From: an uncultured Spirochaetales bacterium
GTDB taxonomy: Bacteria; Spirochaetota; Spirochaetia; JAFGXN01
DNA length: 64,000 bases
NCBI GenBank assembly: GCA_949289575.1
Contig: CASEOG010000002.1
Coordinates: forward strand, 1 to 64,000
Reading direction: 5' to 3'
Shown piece by piece: positions 10,589 through 18,990 of this stretch. The notes under the pieces are model-generated. The model ran no database searches. It saw only the letters and a list, made by a program, of their open reading frames with translations, and was not told the origin of the DNA. Positions within the stretch are counted from its first letter, which is position 1; every line of letters starts with the position of its first letter. The position numbers and the translations under genes are program-made.

Positions 10589-11197
10589 TTATTCAACCAT
10601 CAACAAAGCTGTTGACAGCAGAAAACGCTCCGTATCGTCCCCTTCGCGGAGAGAATTCATGACGGAAATCATTAAAGCTTCGGCTTCCGCGGCGGTATCG
10701 CCTTCCGTAATGTAAAGGATGTGGTCGGTGTACAGCCAGTATGCTTCGTATTCCAGTTCACCTTCTCCGTCCGATTTGCTGACAATCCACGCATTCATAT
10801 CGGTACCGTCGGGTCTGTTTTCGGATTCATAGGTCAGTTCCTTCACCGGTGTCAAAACAGCATAATCATCTTTATCGGGCCGTTCGACACGTCCGTTTTC
10901 GACTTCGATTTCAAAAACGGAAGAATCTTTGTCAAAGAAAACGAATTCGGTTTCGACTTCGAGTTTTCCGTCATCGATTTCTTTTTCTGTCTGATACCAG
11001 GTTGTATCGTAAAGTCTCTGATAAACCGGGTATGTTCCGTCGGTCGATGCGCGCGATGCGGCAGAGAGCTTTGTTCCTTCCAAAACGGTTTTATCGGTGC
11101 TCGGGATTTGTCCTGTCAGGGGTTTTGTTGTGAAAAACCGCAGTGAGCATCCCGAAAGGAAAAGAATGACCGTAAAGGCAATCAGTGACTTTTTCAT
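10589..11197 (-). CDS. Small lipoprotein, function unknown (202 aa)
   Basis: Predicted lipoprotein with a 16-residue signal peptide, lipobox LSGC and Cys17 as the lipidation site. The ATG is preceded by AGGAGGC on the minus strand. The mature part (about 185 aa) mixes acidic and aromatic residues in a pattern suggesting a compact beta-rich domain; I recognise no family. It has its own promoter and terminator, so it is a one-gene unit, convergent with the giant lipoproteins and divergent from the 11361 operon. Confidence 0.75.
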   Translation of the reverse strand: MKKSLIAFTVILFLSGCSLRFFTTKPLTGQIPSTDKTVLEGTKLSAASRASTDGTYPVYQRLYDTTWYQTEKEIDDGKLEVETEFVFFDKDSSVFEIEVENGRVERPDKDDYAVLTPVKELTYESENRPDGTDMNAWIVSKSDGEGELEYEAYWLYTDHILYITEGDTAAEAEALMISVMNSLREGDDTERFLLSTALLMVE

Positions 11198-11225
11198 GTA
11201 AGCCTCCTCTGTTTTTTATAATAAT

Positions 11226-11254
11226 ATAGTAAGTCCAAAATCTTTTTCCGTCAA
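11226..11254 (-). promoter_or_regulatory. Promoter of the 202-aa lipoprotein gene
   Basis: On the minus strand TTGACG (11249-11254), a 17-nt spacer and TACTAT (11226-11231) form a near-consensus promoter. The transcript would start near 11219 and carry a leader of about 20 nt with AGGAGG before the ATG at 11197. Confidence 0.65.
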
Positions 11255-11326
11255 GGCGGAATAACGAAATTCATAAATAATTAATCTTTTTGTTCTTATT
11301 GTTAAGGAATGATTTTCGGAAAAGAT

Positions 11327-11355
11327 TTGAGAAAATATCAGGATTGTGGTACAAT
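11327..11355 (+). promoter_or_regulatory. Promoter placing the start site at the ATG of the 277-aa lipoprotein (leaderless)
   Basis: TTGAGA (11327-11332), 17 nt and TACAAT (11350-11355). Only five bases separate the -10 box from the ATG at 11361, and no ribosome-binding sequence is present. Transcription is therefore expected to begin at or next to the start codon. Confidence 0.65.
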
Positions 11356-11360
11356 AAAAT

Positions 11361-12194
11361 ATGAAATTATTCGGGCGATTCGGGCTTTTTGCAATTTTGA
11401 CCGGTTGGATCGGTAGCTGTGCGCCGATAACTGTTCAGTCATATTCCGTCGAGTATGTTTACGAAAACAGGCGGGTTGTCGATGTCGGGGATCCGGCGTG
11501 GAGTGAGAAAATTGTCTACACTTTCGACAGTGAAAAGACGGAACGTGTCATTTCGGGGGCGGTTTACGAAGAGGGAGACGGGACAAAACCGGTTGCCTTT
11601 TTGCTCTTCACATATTGGGATTTGGAAAACTTATCCAATCGGGTTGTCGACAACCGGTTGCATACGGTCGAGCGTTATTCCGACAGCGATATTTTTAAAA
11701 CGGAGAACGGAGTCAAAACGAAAGATCCGGTCAGGGCCGCCTCCAGACTGATTTGTTACGATGTTTACGAAACAGATCCCAAAGACGGCAAATGTCTGTC
11801 GGTGAAAACCTATCGTTACAACGGGGAGGATCCTGTCATCGAGAATCGGAATGTGCCGATGAGATCGACGGAGTATAAATATTTTTCGAATGTGACAGAC
11901 CGTTTTCTGCCCGAAGAGGAAATGATTTCTCTGTTTCTTGTCGACCGATGGGTCTATCAGTCGGCAGTAAGAACGGAGTACAAAAAGGTCGGCGGGAAAA
12001 AACAGCCGGCTGTAAAGTATTACTATATTAATCCGCTCTCCGACCGGAGTCTGTACGCGGTCGAAACTTATATGTACGGGGAAGACGGCAGCCTGCGACG
12101 GAAGGAGTATTATACGGCCGGGGAATATAACAAAGCGGAGTCGGTCCGGGTTCCCGAGACGACGGTTTTGTATGTAACGGAGGATCGTTTATGA
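11361..12194 (+). CDS. Lipoprotein, function unknown (277 aa)
   Basis: Predicted lipoprotein: signal peptide with lipobox IGSC and Cys20. The mature protein is rich in Tyr, Arg, Glu and Asp and reads as beta-strand repeats of the type Y-x-Y/x-V-x-T-Y-x-Y, somewhat like lipid- or glycan-binding beta sheets, but I cannot name a family. It is the first gene of an operon; its stop overlaps the next ATG by 4 bp. The mRNA appears to be leaderless because a -10 box ends five bases before the ATG. Confidence 0.75.
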   Translation: MKLFGRFGLFAILTGWIGSCAPITVQSYSVEYVYENRRVVDVGDPAWSEKIVYTFDSEKTERVISGAVYEEGDGTKPVAFLLFTYWDLENLSNRVVDNRLHTVERYSDSDIFKTENGVKTKDPVRAASRLICYDVYETDPKDGKCLSVKTYRYNGEDPVIENRNVPMRSTEYKYFSNVTDRFLPEEEMISLFLVDRWVYQSAVRTEYKKVGGKKQPAVKYYYINPLSDRSLYAVETYMYGEDGSLRRKEYYTAGEYNKAESVRVPETTVLYVTEDRL

Positions 12195-13513
12195 AACAGC
12201 GTCTGTTTTTTGCGGCCGTTACGGCGGCGGCTGTCTGTCTGTTTGCCTGCGACGGGGGACTGACGGTTCCCTATGTTTCTTTAACGGTGCAAAGTACCGC
12301 TGTCTCCGATGAGGATTTGGCCAAGCTGCAGGCGGAAGAGGGGGCACTGTTTGCCTATTCGGTACCGGCTTTTGTGACGGTTGACGGGAAAGAAAGCAAT
12401 GCGGCACGGATTTCCTTAAAACAGAAACGGAACTTCCGCTTTACAATCGGTTGCCGGACCCGTTCGTTTCTGACGTTTGACAGGTGGACGGCAGAGCCGG
12501 CATCCCATGCACGAATCTTCAATCCCGATTCCGAATCGACACTGGTTCAACTGACGGGAGACTGTGTGATTACAGCCTCTTTTAAGCGGCATCATTTTCT
12601 TATGAATTATACGGCAGGAAATGTGTATGCCGAGCCGTCGGGAGTCAATGATGATCTTCTTAACGAACTTTATGTCTCTTTATCGGAAATGGAAACGCAT
12701 GGTGTTGACTTGAGTGCTTATCTTTATCCCGCATTTGACGAAAGGGGCGTTTTGACCGCCAATCCCGATTATCCCGATTACAAATCGGTTCTCGATTTTA
12801 TGGCCGGCCGCGGAAAATTTGCGGGTGACGGGCTTGACCGGAACGGTGACGGACGCATTCACTCTTTCAGTGACGGATTGACTGCCGAAATTTTGAACCG
12901 TTTTTTCTTCGGGACCTATGACGAATCATCCGGGATTTATCGCGGAATTTATGCCGGTTTATTGATTTTCGGTGACCGGATTTCGACGTTGCCCGAGGGG
13001 AAAGAAACGACATTCGAGGTTCGTCCCGGGACCGGAGCGGGGGGAACTTTTATTTCGATCGGTTGGGAATACAGTTCCGCATTGACTCCGGTGTCGGGCG
13101 GAGCTGCCGGTGACACGCAGACTGTTTACAGATCCTCGGGGGACGGGGTCTCCGTGTATCGGGCGGTTTGCGACGCGGTAGCTATCGAAGTCCGGGCGGT
13201 TAAGGTTCCTGCCGGTGCGGTTTCGGCAGCGGCTGACGGCCGCGTCCGGCTGGCGGAGGGTACGGAGACCGAAGCGGCGCTTTCGACTGTCTCCGTTAAC
13301 GGCGGCGGCAGTACGGTGACCGTTGCCGAAAACGAAAAAATAACGCTTTCGGTTACAACGGACCCTTCGGAAACATTTGCCGGATGGCTCTATGACGACG
13401 AGGCTATGGTGATGCTGAAAAACGGGGAACCGGCGGAGATGATGCCTTTGTTTACCGATTATCTGTATCAGACAAACTCCAGATTGGTTACGGCTGTATT
13501 TACGGTCGAATAA
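12191..13513 (+). CDS. Lipoprotein with an EF-hand-like loop (440 aa)
   Basis: Predicted lipoprotein with lipobox LFAC, Cys20 lipidated. Near residue 215 it carries the sequence DRNGDGRIHSFSDG, which fits the Ca2+-binding loop of EF-hand or dockerin-like motifs (D-x-N-x-D-G). A beta-rich C-terminal half contains two stretches resembling the bacterial 'FAGW-Y' repeat of Listeria-Bacteroides type (residues about 290-440). No enzyme motif is seen. It overlaps the gene before it by 4 bp and lies 9 bp before the ProRS-like gene, so the three are one transcription unit. The role is unknown; calcium binding is an inference from the loop. Confidence 0.75.
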   Translation: MKQRLFFAAVTAAAVCLFACDGGLTVPYVSLTVQSTAVSDEDLAKLQAEEGALFAYSVPAFVTVDGKESNAARISLKQKRNFRFTIGCRTRSFLTFDRWTAEPASHARIFNPDSESTLVQLTGDCVITASFKRHHFLMNYTAGNVYAEPSGVNDDLLNELYVSLSEMETHGVDLSAYLYPAFDERGVLTANPDYPDYKSVLDFMAGRGKFAGDGLDRNGDGRIHSFSDGLTAEILNRFFFGTYDESSGIYRGIYAGLLIFGDRISTLPEGKETTFEVRPGTGAGGTFISIGWEYSSALTPVSGGAAGDTQTVYRSSGDGVSVYRAVCDAVAIEVRAVKVPAGAVSAAADGRVRLAEGTETEAALSTVSVNGGGSTVTVAENEKITLSVTTDPSETFAGWLYDDEAMVMLKNGEPAEMMPLFTDYLYQTNSRLVTAVFTVE

Positions 13514-13522
13514 ACGACAGAT

Positions 13523-15220
13523 ATGAAATATTCCGTTTTATTGGGTAAAATTTCGGGAATCGAATTTTCTTTCGCGGAAACGGAAACCGCGGTACTGCTG
13601 TCGCGGCTCGGTTTTCTGCATCATACCGGGGACGGAGCGGTCTCTCTTCTGCCGCTCGGAACACGCGTTTTGCGTCATATCGAGGAGGCTTTCGAGGCCG
13701 AATTGTCGCGCCGGGGGGCTCAAAAAATCGAAATACCGGAACTGGTGCGCCGTGACCTGCTTCTGGCGTCCGGCCGTTATGAACTGTTTGACGGTGATTC
13801 GCTTTATTTCCGCAACGAGGAAGGAGATGAATTTTTTCAGACAGGCCATTACGAAGAGGTTGTCGTCAATTTTTTGCGTCCCTTTGCCGTAACGGAAAAA
13901 GATTTTCCCGTTTGCATTTACTTCTACAGTAACAAAACAAGACCGGTAAAAGAGCAGACCGGTTCGGCGCTGGCATCCCGGGAATACCGTGCACTTAATA
14001 TTTTTTCCGCACACAGGAATATGGTCGAGCTGAACAATTTTGTTCCGATGGCGGCGGCGGCTTTTCGGGCTCTTTTGGAGTCGTGGGGAATCCGGCTGAT
14101 ACATGCGGAAACGGAACTGCACCACAGTTGCGGAGAAAAGGCGCTGGCTCTTGTGGCCGACATGGACGGGAAAGGGAGCGATTTATTCTTTTCCTGTCCG
14201 AAGTGCGGATATACGGCCCGCAGTCATGTGGCGAAATCGGTTCATCCTTCTTATGTCGGAGAGGTCAGAAATGCGGTTAGGGTAACTGTTCCCCACTCCT
14301 GCGACACATACGGAAAACTGGCCGACTATTTCGGTGTGCCCGATTACAAGATTATCGGGTGCGAACTGTTCCGGACGGAAAATGCCTATGTCATGACGGT
14401 CTGTCGCGGCGATTATACGGTCAGCCGCGAGAAACTGATGCATCAACTCGGATTTTCGTATTTACGGCCGGCATCGCCTGCCGAGACGGCTCTTTTCCGG
14501 ATAAAAGGACATTTTCTTTCTCCTGTCGGGTGGGAGAATGATGACCGGATTACGGTAATTGCCGACGAAACGGTTGTTCACGGTTCCGATTTTATATTGG
14601 GTCTGAATGAAGAGGGAACGGTTCTGAAAGACGCCAATTTGGGTATCGACTTTGATGTGAACAGAGTCTTGGATATCGCCGTTGCCAAAGAGGGGGATTT
14701 GTGTATACAATGCGCCGTTCCGCTGTCCATTCGGAAAGAGAGCGAAGTGGTCCGTTTAATCAAAACGGGTACGGTTTACTCGGAGCGGCTGGGGTTAAGG
14801 GCTCTTGTCCGGGGAAAGAAAGTGCCGGTTTGTCTCGGTTCGTATGCCATTGACCTTTTGCGCATTTTTTACATAGTCGCGGATAAAGCCCGCAGTGAGG
14901 ACGGGTTCAGGTGGCCGCAGGGGTTGGCGCCGTTTCTTTTTTATCTGTACGGAGAAGGGCGGACATTGAAGTCGAAAGAGATTCTCGAGAATCTGTACAA
15001 CAGATATTCTGCCGAAATTTTATGGGATGACCGGGCTGTTTCTGCCGGTGAAAAAGAAAAAACGGCGCAACTGTTGGGAATCCCGTATGTCATTATTATT
15101 GATGATATTCTGTCCGAAAGAAATTGTCTGGCGGTTTATTCGCGCCTTTCCGGCAAGAAATCGGAATATCCGATTGATTTCCCTTTATTGGAATTCAAAA
15201 ACAGAAACAATGCCTTCTAA
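13523..15220 (+). CDS. Divergent prolyl-tRNA synthetase-like protein (565 aa)
   Basis: The whole length can be aligned by eye with bacterial ProRS: N-terminal class II core (residues 15-240), a YbaK-like insertion (about 260-380), return to the core (400-470) and an anticodon-binding domain (475-565). Key catalytic positions differ. The TxE loop reads GHYEE (108-112) instead of PTHEE. Motif 2 reads SNKTRP (136-141) where ProRS has RDEIRP, so the ATP-binding Arg and following Glu are lost. Motif 3 keeps its Arg but reads GSYAIDLLR (439-447). A CPKC pair (225-228) resembles the zinc-ribbon remnant of some ProRS. Known ProRS activates proline and edits mischarged tRNA in the insertion domain; here aminoacylation looks doubtful, while editing, tRNA binding or a regulatory role remain possible. 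It could instead be a fast-evolving true ProRS. It is the last gene of a lipoprotein operon and overlaps the convergent gene by 36 bp. Confidence 0.75.
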   Translation: MKYSVLLGKISGIEFSFAETETAVLLSRLGFLHHTGDGAVSLLPLGTRVLRHIEEAFEAELSRRGAQKIEIPELVRRDLLLASGRYELFDGDSLYFRNEEGDEFFQTGHYEEVVVNFLRPFAVTEKDFPVCIYFYSNKTRPVKEQTGSALASREYRALNIFSAHRNMVELNNFVPMAAAAFRALLESWGIRLIHAETELHHSCGEKALALVADMDGKGSDLFFSCPKCGYTARSHVAKSVHPSYVGEVRNAVRVTVPHSCDTYGKLADYFGVPDYKIIGCELFRTENAYVMTVCRGDYTVSREKLMHQLGFSYLRPASPAETALFRIKGHFLSPVGWENDDRITVIADETVVHGSDFILGLNEEGTVLKDANLGIDFDVNRVLDIAVAKEGDLCIQCAVPLSIRKESEVVRLIKTGTVYSERLGLRALVRGKKVPVCLGSYAIDLLRIFYIVADKARSEDGFRWPQGLAPFLFYLYGEGRTLKSKEILENLYNRYSAEILWDDRAVSAGEKEKTAQLLGIPYVIIIDDILSERNCLAVYSRLSGKKSEYPIDFPLLEFKNRNNAF

Positions 15221-15895
15221 ACGGCTGTAATCGGTCAGCGGATTAAAGTCATCGGTTATTTTTACGCCGTTACGCAAAAAATAGTAACGGTGTGTTCCTG
15301 CCGGCAGCTTAATGCGTGTCTCGTAAAGACCCGGTTCGATTTCGTTCATTTTGTAGGTGTAGGGATCCCATGAAACAAAATCGCCCGTCAAAAAAATTGT
15401 CTGTCCCGCATCATTTTTATGGCGGAAGGTAACCCATCCTTCGTCTTCGAACGGAGTCGCACGGTTATCCCGAACCGGCTCGACGAGAGGAAGGCAGGAA
15501 AGCTGAAAGCCCCGGGCATCTCTGATGCGGAAACTGTTGGAGCTGTCGGCACTCCAGAGCCCGTCTTTTATCAGTCTGTATATAACGGCCGATTTCCCGA
15601 TCGGAAGTTTGTAAGCCATAATAAAAGTTCCGAAGTCATTTTTTAAGAATTTATGAACGATGCGGAACTGTTCGTGCTGAAAAGCGATTCCCTGGTAAGC
15701 GACACGGGGATTGCATTCCCGTGAAAGAAGCATATATCCGTCCAGGACAAAGGGAGCCTGATTGCCTTCGGCTGTCTGCATCCACTCTCTGACTTTGTCC
15801 GTGATATTGTCGGTCGGAATATCCGTAAACGTCAGAGTATAACACGGCAGGAGAGAGAAAAAGAAGATAACAGAAGCGGAAACAAATCTCTTCAT
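15185..15895 (-). CDS. Secreted protein with C-terminal CBM48/glycogen-binding-like domain (236 aa)
   Basis: The protein has a classical signal peptide (about 20 residues) without a clear lipobox. The last 95 residues fit the early-set glycogen-binding fold found in isoamylases and AMPK beta (CBM48): FLTGDFVSWDPY, then G-L-Y-E-T, L-P-A-G-T-H-R-Y-Y-F and F-N-P-L-T-D-Y. The first 130 residues are not recognised. No hydrolase domain is attached, so it may bind carbohydrate in the periplasm or simply carry an immunoglobulin-like module. The ribosome site is weak (start at 15895). Its 3' end overlaps the ProRS-like gene tail to tail. Confidence 0.75.
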   Translation of the reverse strand: MKRFVSASVIFFFSLLPCYTLTFTDIPTDNITDKVREWMQTAEGNQAPFVLDGYMLLSRECNPRVAYQGIAFQHEQFRIVHKFLKNDFGTFIMAYKLPIGKSAVIYRLIKDGLWSADSSNSFRIRDARGFQLSCLPLVEPVRDNRATPFEDEGWVTFRHKNDAGQTIFLTGDFVSWDPYTYKMNEIEPGLYETRIKLPAGTHRYYFLRNGVKITDDFNPLTDYSRLEGIVSVFEFQ

Positions 15896-15981
15896 ATAAA
15901 TTATTTCGGTTCATTCGGCAAAATAATTTAAATATATTTAAAAAAATTGTCGATAAAATAAAGAGCGATTTCAAGGATTGG

Positions 15982-18954
15982 GTGGGGCCTATGCCGAGCA
16001 CAAAAGAGATAGAACAGTTTAGAAAATATTTAAACAGGACGCTTCGCGAAGATTTTCTGGAAGATTTGAAAAAAGAAGAAGCCGTTCTTCACGGACCGAT
16101 CGAAGCGACAACGGCAGAGGCTGCCGAATTAAGAAGTGCTTTGGCTGTCGGACCCGACGGAGAGGATTCCGGCCCGGATACAATTCAGACGGAACAGGCT
16201 GCCTCCGATGAATCCGGCGGGATTTCCCCGATTCAAACAGAGCCGGACGCTTCCGCAACGTCTGCTTCCGACAGTATTGACGATATTCTCTCTTTCGGAG
16301 AGGAAAACCGCCGCAGTCTTTTTGACAAAGAGTCGGCATTGGAAAGCGATTCCGCTGCCGACAGCAGCGATCTTTCTTCGTTTCTCGATATGGACTGGTC
16401 GAAAGATTCTCCTGCCGATGAAATGTTCGGTGACGAAGAGAGTCTGTCTACCGGAAACGAATTCCGGGAAGCGGCGGATTCCGATTTTTCCGATTTGTCC
16501 GGTCTCGGGGATTTTTCCGATCCGACCGACAATCCGCTGCCGTCAAACGGAGACGGACCGGCCGCCGCAGAGCCTGAATCCGAGGTAAGTCCGACTGCCG
16601 ATATACTCCGGACACCGTCGGGCGGACCCGACAGCTTTTTCACTTCCGGAACCGACCCCCGGGCGGAATCGGAAGCGGCGGAATGGGACAACGATCTTTT
16701 TTCGCCCTCCCGTCCGGATGAAAACGGCGAAACCGGGCCGGCCGCTTTTTCCGAAGAAACGGGAGAGAGCGGCGGCGGTGACGACGGCATTGTCGATACG
16801 GGATGGAGCCCGACCGACTTGGGTGAGGTGCCCGACAGTTTCGAAACAATTTCCTCCGATGATCGTCTCGATCTGGATGATATGCCCAAATTCGCCAACG
16901 AGGATGAAGAGGATTCGCACGCGACTTTCGAAGAGAAATTCGGAGAAAAGAAAAAAACCGTACGGAAAAGAAAGGTTCATTATTCTTTGTCCGAGCGCGA
17001 ATCGGAAATTGTTTTCCGTTATTTAAACGAGTTTCCCAGAAATATCAAAATTGCCTGTCAGCGCTTTATTGCTTCGGAAGAAAACGATCCGGATGATGTC
17101 ATTGCCCTGATTGAACTGCTGAAAGCGGAAGAGTCCATAAAAATCATTGTCCGCTTTTTGGAAGAGAAAACCGGAACTCATATTTCGATTCCGCGCGGTT
17201 TCGAGAAAATTAACGGAAAAGCTTATTGGGAAAAAATCAATTCTCCCGCCTATATTTTCAAGACCAAAATTCTGCCGGTCATTCTAAAGTCGGTAATCGC
17301 CGGTTTGTTTGTTCTGTTTACCGTTGCCGCATCTGTCTTTCTTTTTATTCCCGCCGCCCGCGGAAGTTATACATATCGTTCCGGTTATAACGATATTCGT
17401 GCGGAAGAATACGATTCGTCAATGGAAAAATTCAATGCGGCTTTCCGAATATGGCCCTCCCGGAGCTGGAGCTATAAATTTGCCGAAAAATATACGGAAA
17501 AAAGGCAGTATATTTTGGCGGAACAGATTTACGACAATCTTCTTTCGGACGAATACCGCCCGTTTGACAAAAAGGGACGCCTCGATTATTGCCGTTTCGA
17601 GTCGGAGATTCTCGGGAATTACCGGAAAGCGGACTCGATTATTCAGCCCTATCTGGATTACGACAGAACCGATGCCGACGCTCATCTGGAAGCTGCCCGC
17701 AATTTTCTCCGGTGGAGTTATTTTGACAGTGATAAACTGGAAAGTGCCCGTATGGAAATTGTTGCGGCAGGCGAAAACAGTAAGTATACCGACGAAATTC
17801 TCTTCGAAATGCTGCACTATATGATATTAAGCGACCGTTACGATGATGTCTGCAATATGTGGGAGACCTATCGTGATAAACCCCGAAAAAAAATTGATCC
17901 GGTGATTTTCGGGAAACTGGCCGGTTATTTTATCGACCGCGAAGAAAAAGAGACGGCCAACGCGGTGATCAAAAGAATCTACAAACAGGATGAAGACAAC
18001 CGGGATGCCCATTTTCAATGGGCCCGCCTTTCCCGTATCGAATCGGAATGGGCCTCCATGGAAAATGCCGCCAACAAAGTTCTCTACCAAATTTCGAGGC
18101 TGCCGTATTTAACACGAGATACGTTAAGCATGAAAATCCTCTCTCTCAATATGAAAGCGATTGCCGAGTATAAAAAATCGGAGTATCTGCTGACACAACG
18201 GGATTTGGAAGAGGGAATCGGTCTGTATGAAAATGCCGTCAAACGGAATATTCTGAAAAAAGAGGCCTGTTACGGAGAGCTCTACTACAGAATGGGGAAT
18301 CTGTTTTATTATACGGCAGAGGAATATGATTCCGCGTTTGCCTTTTTCGAAAAGGCGGAAGATTCGTTCTTTCATAATTCCGATATTGTTTATAAGAAAG
18401 GTTATATCGAGTACAGCCGCGGCCGTTACCGCTCCGCTCTGCTTGAATTTGCGAAAGCCGCATCGGTTTTTTCCTCCAATCCGAATTTGATGTATGCGAC
18501 CGGAAACACTTTTTTCAGAAGAAACGATTTCTTTTCGGCATTGGCACAATATTATCATACGGCCGACTTGCTCGAAAAGCAGAAAAATTCGATTCGCGGT
18601 TACGATCCGAAAAACAGAGTCGCCCACTATCGGACGGTGGAGGGGCTTTCGATGATTTACAATAATATCGGGGCGGCTCTCTACGGGATTTACAGAACGA
18701 CGGGAGATCATTCCAAATATGTTCAGGCGCTTGCCAATTTGCAGAAGGCAACCGAATACAGAGATATTCTCTTTCGCGACCGATCGACTTTGGAAGGATT
18801 AAATCTGGAAGGCTCGGTTTCCCGGGTAAACAGCGAACTTCTTCTCGAATCGGATAATATGAAGGCAGCCCTTTATCCCGCGACGGCGGAAAGTGTCCGC
18901 ATTTACGAAGAATTGCCGAAAGATATGGAGACCGATATTTTCGGGTTTTATTGA
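15982..18954 (+). CDS. Membrane-anchored TPR protein with acidic N-terminus; possible flagellar collar protein
   Basis: A 990-residue protein in three parts: an acidic, Ser/Asp/Glu/Pro-rich, probably disordered region (about 40-315); a basic patch and small folded region (about 320-430); one transmembrane helix (about 433-458); and a long array of TPR-like helical hairpins (460-990), predicted periplasmic. There is no signal peptide, so the N-terminus stays in the cytoplasm. This order matches what is known of spirochaetal periplasmic flagellar collar proteins of the FlcA type (Borrelia BB0326), but I judge this from layout, not alignment. The GTG at 15982 follows AAGGA by four bases; the ATG at 15991 is an alternative start. 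It is a single-gene unit closed by a shared terminator. Confidence 0.7.
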   Translation: MGPMPSTKEIEQFRKYLNRTLREDFLEDLKKEEAVLHGPIEATTAEAAELRSALAVGPDGEDSGPDTIQTEQAASDESGGISPIQTEPDASATSASDSIDDILSFGEENRRSLFDKESALESDSAADSSDLSSFLDMDWSKDSPADEMFGDEESLSTGNEFREAADSDFSDLSGLGDFSDPTDNPLPSNGDGPAAAEPESEVSPTADILRTPSGGPDSFFTSGTDPRAESEAAEWDNDLFSPSRPDENGETGPAAFSEETGESGGGDDGIVDTGWSPTDLGEVPDSFETISSDDRLDLDDMPKFANEDEEDSHATFEEKFGEKKKTVRKRKVHYSLSERESEIVFRYLNEFPRNIKIACQRFIASEENDPDDVIALIELLKAEESIKIIVRFLEEKTGTHISIPRGFEKINGKAYWEKINSPAYIFKTKILPVILKSVIAGLFVLFTVAASVFLFIPAARGSYTYRSGYNDIRAEEYDSSMEKFNAAFRIWPSRSWSYKFAEKYTEKRQYILAEQIYDNLLSDEYRPFDKKGRLDYCRFESEILGNYRKADSIIQPYLDYDRTDADAHLEAARNFLRWSYFDSDKLESARMEIVAAGENSKYTDEILFEMLHYMILSDRYDDVCNMWETYRDKPRKKIDPVIFGKLAGYFIDREEKETANAVIKRIYKQDEDNRDAHFQWARLSRIESEWASMENAANKVLYQISRLPYLTRDTLSMKILSLNMKAIAEYKKSEYLLTQRDLEEGIGLYENAVKRNILKKEACYGELYYRMGNLFYYTAEEYDSAFAFFEKAEDSFFHNSDIVYKKGYIEYSRGRYRSALLEFAKAASVFSSNPNLMYATGNTFFRRNDFFSALAQYYHTADLLEKQKNSIRGYDPKNRVAHYRTVEGLSMIYNNIGAALYGIYRTTGDHSKYVQALANLQKATEYRDILFRDRSTLEGLNLEGSVSRVNSELLLESDNMKAALYPATAESVRIYEELPKDMETDIFGFY

Positions 18955-18990
18955 AAAAAGAGATGAACGGCTAAGCGTTCATCTCTTTAA
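18954..18990. terminator. Bidirectional terminator between the TPR gene and the sugar kinase
   Basis: The hairpin AGAGATGAACG (18959-18969) / CGTTCATCTCT (18976-18986) is flanked by A6 on the left and TTT on the right, so it can act in both directions. The TAG stop of the minus-strand kinase (18971-18973) sits in its six-base loop. Confidence 0.85.
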
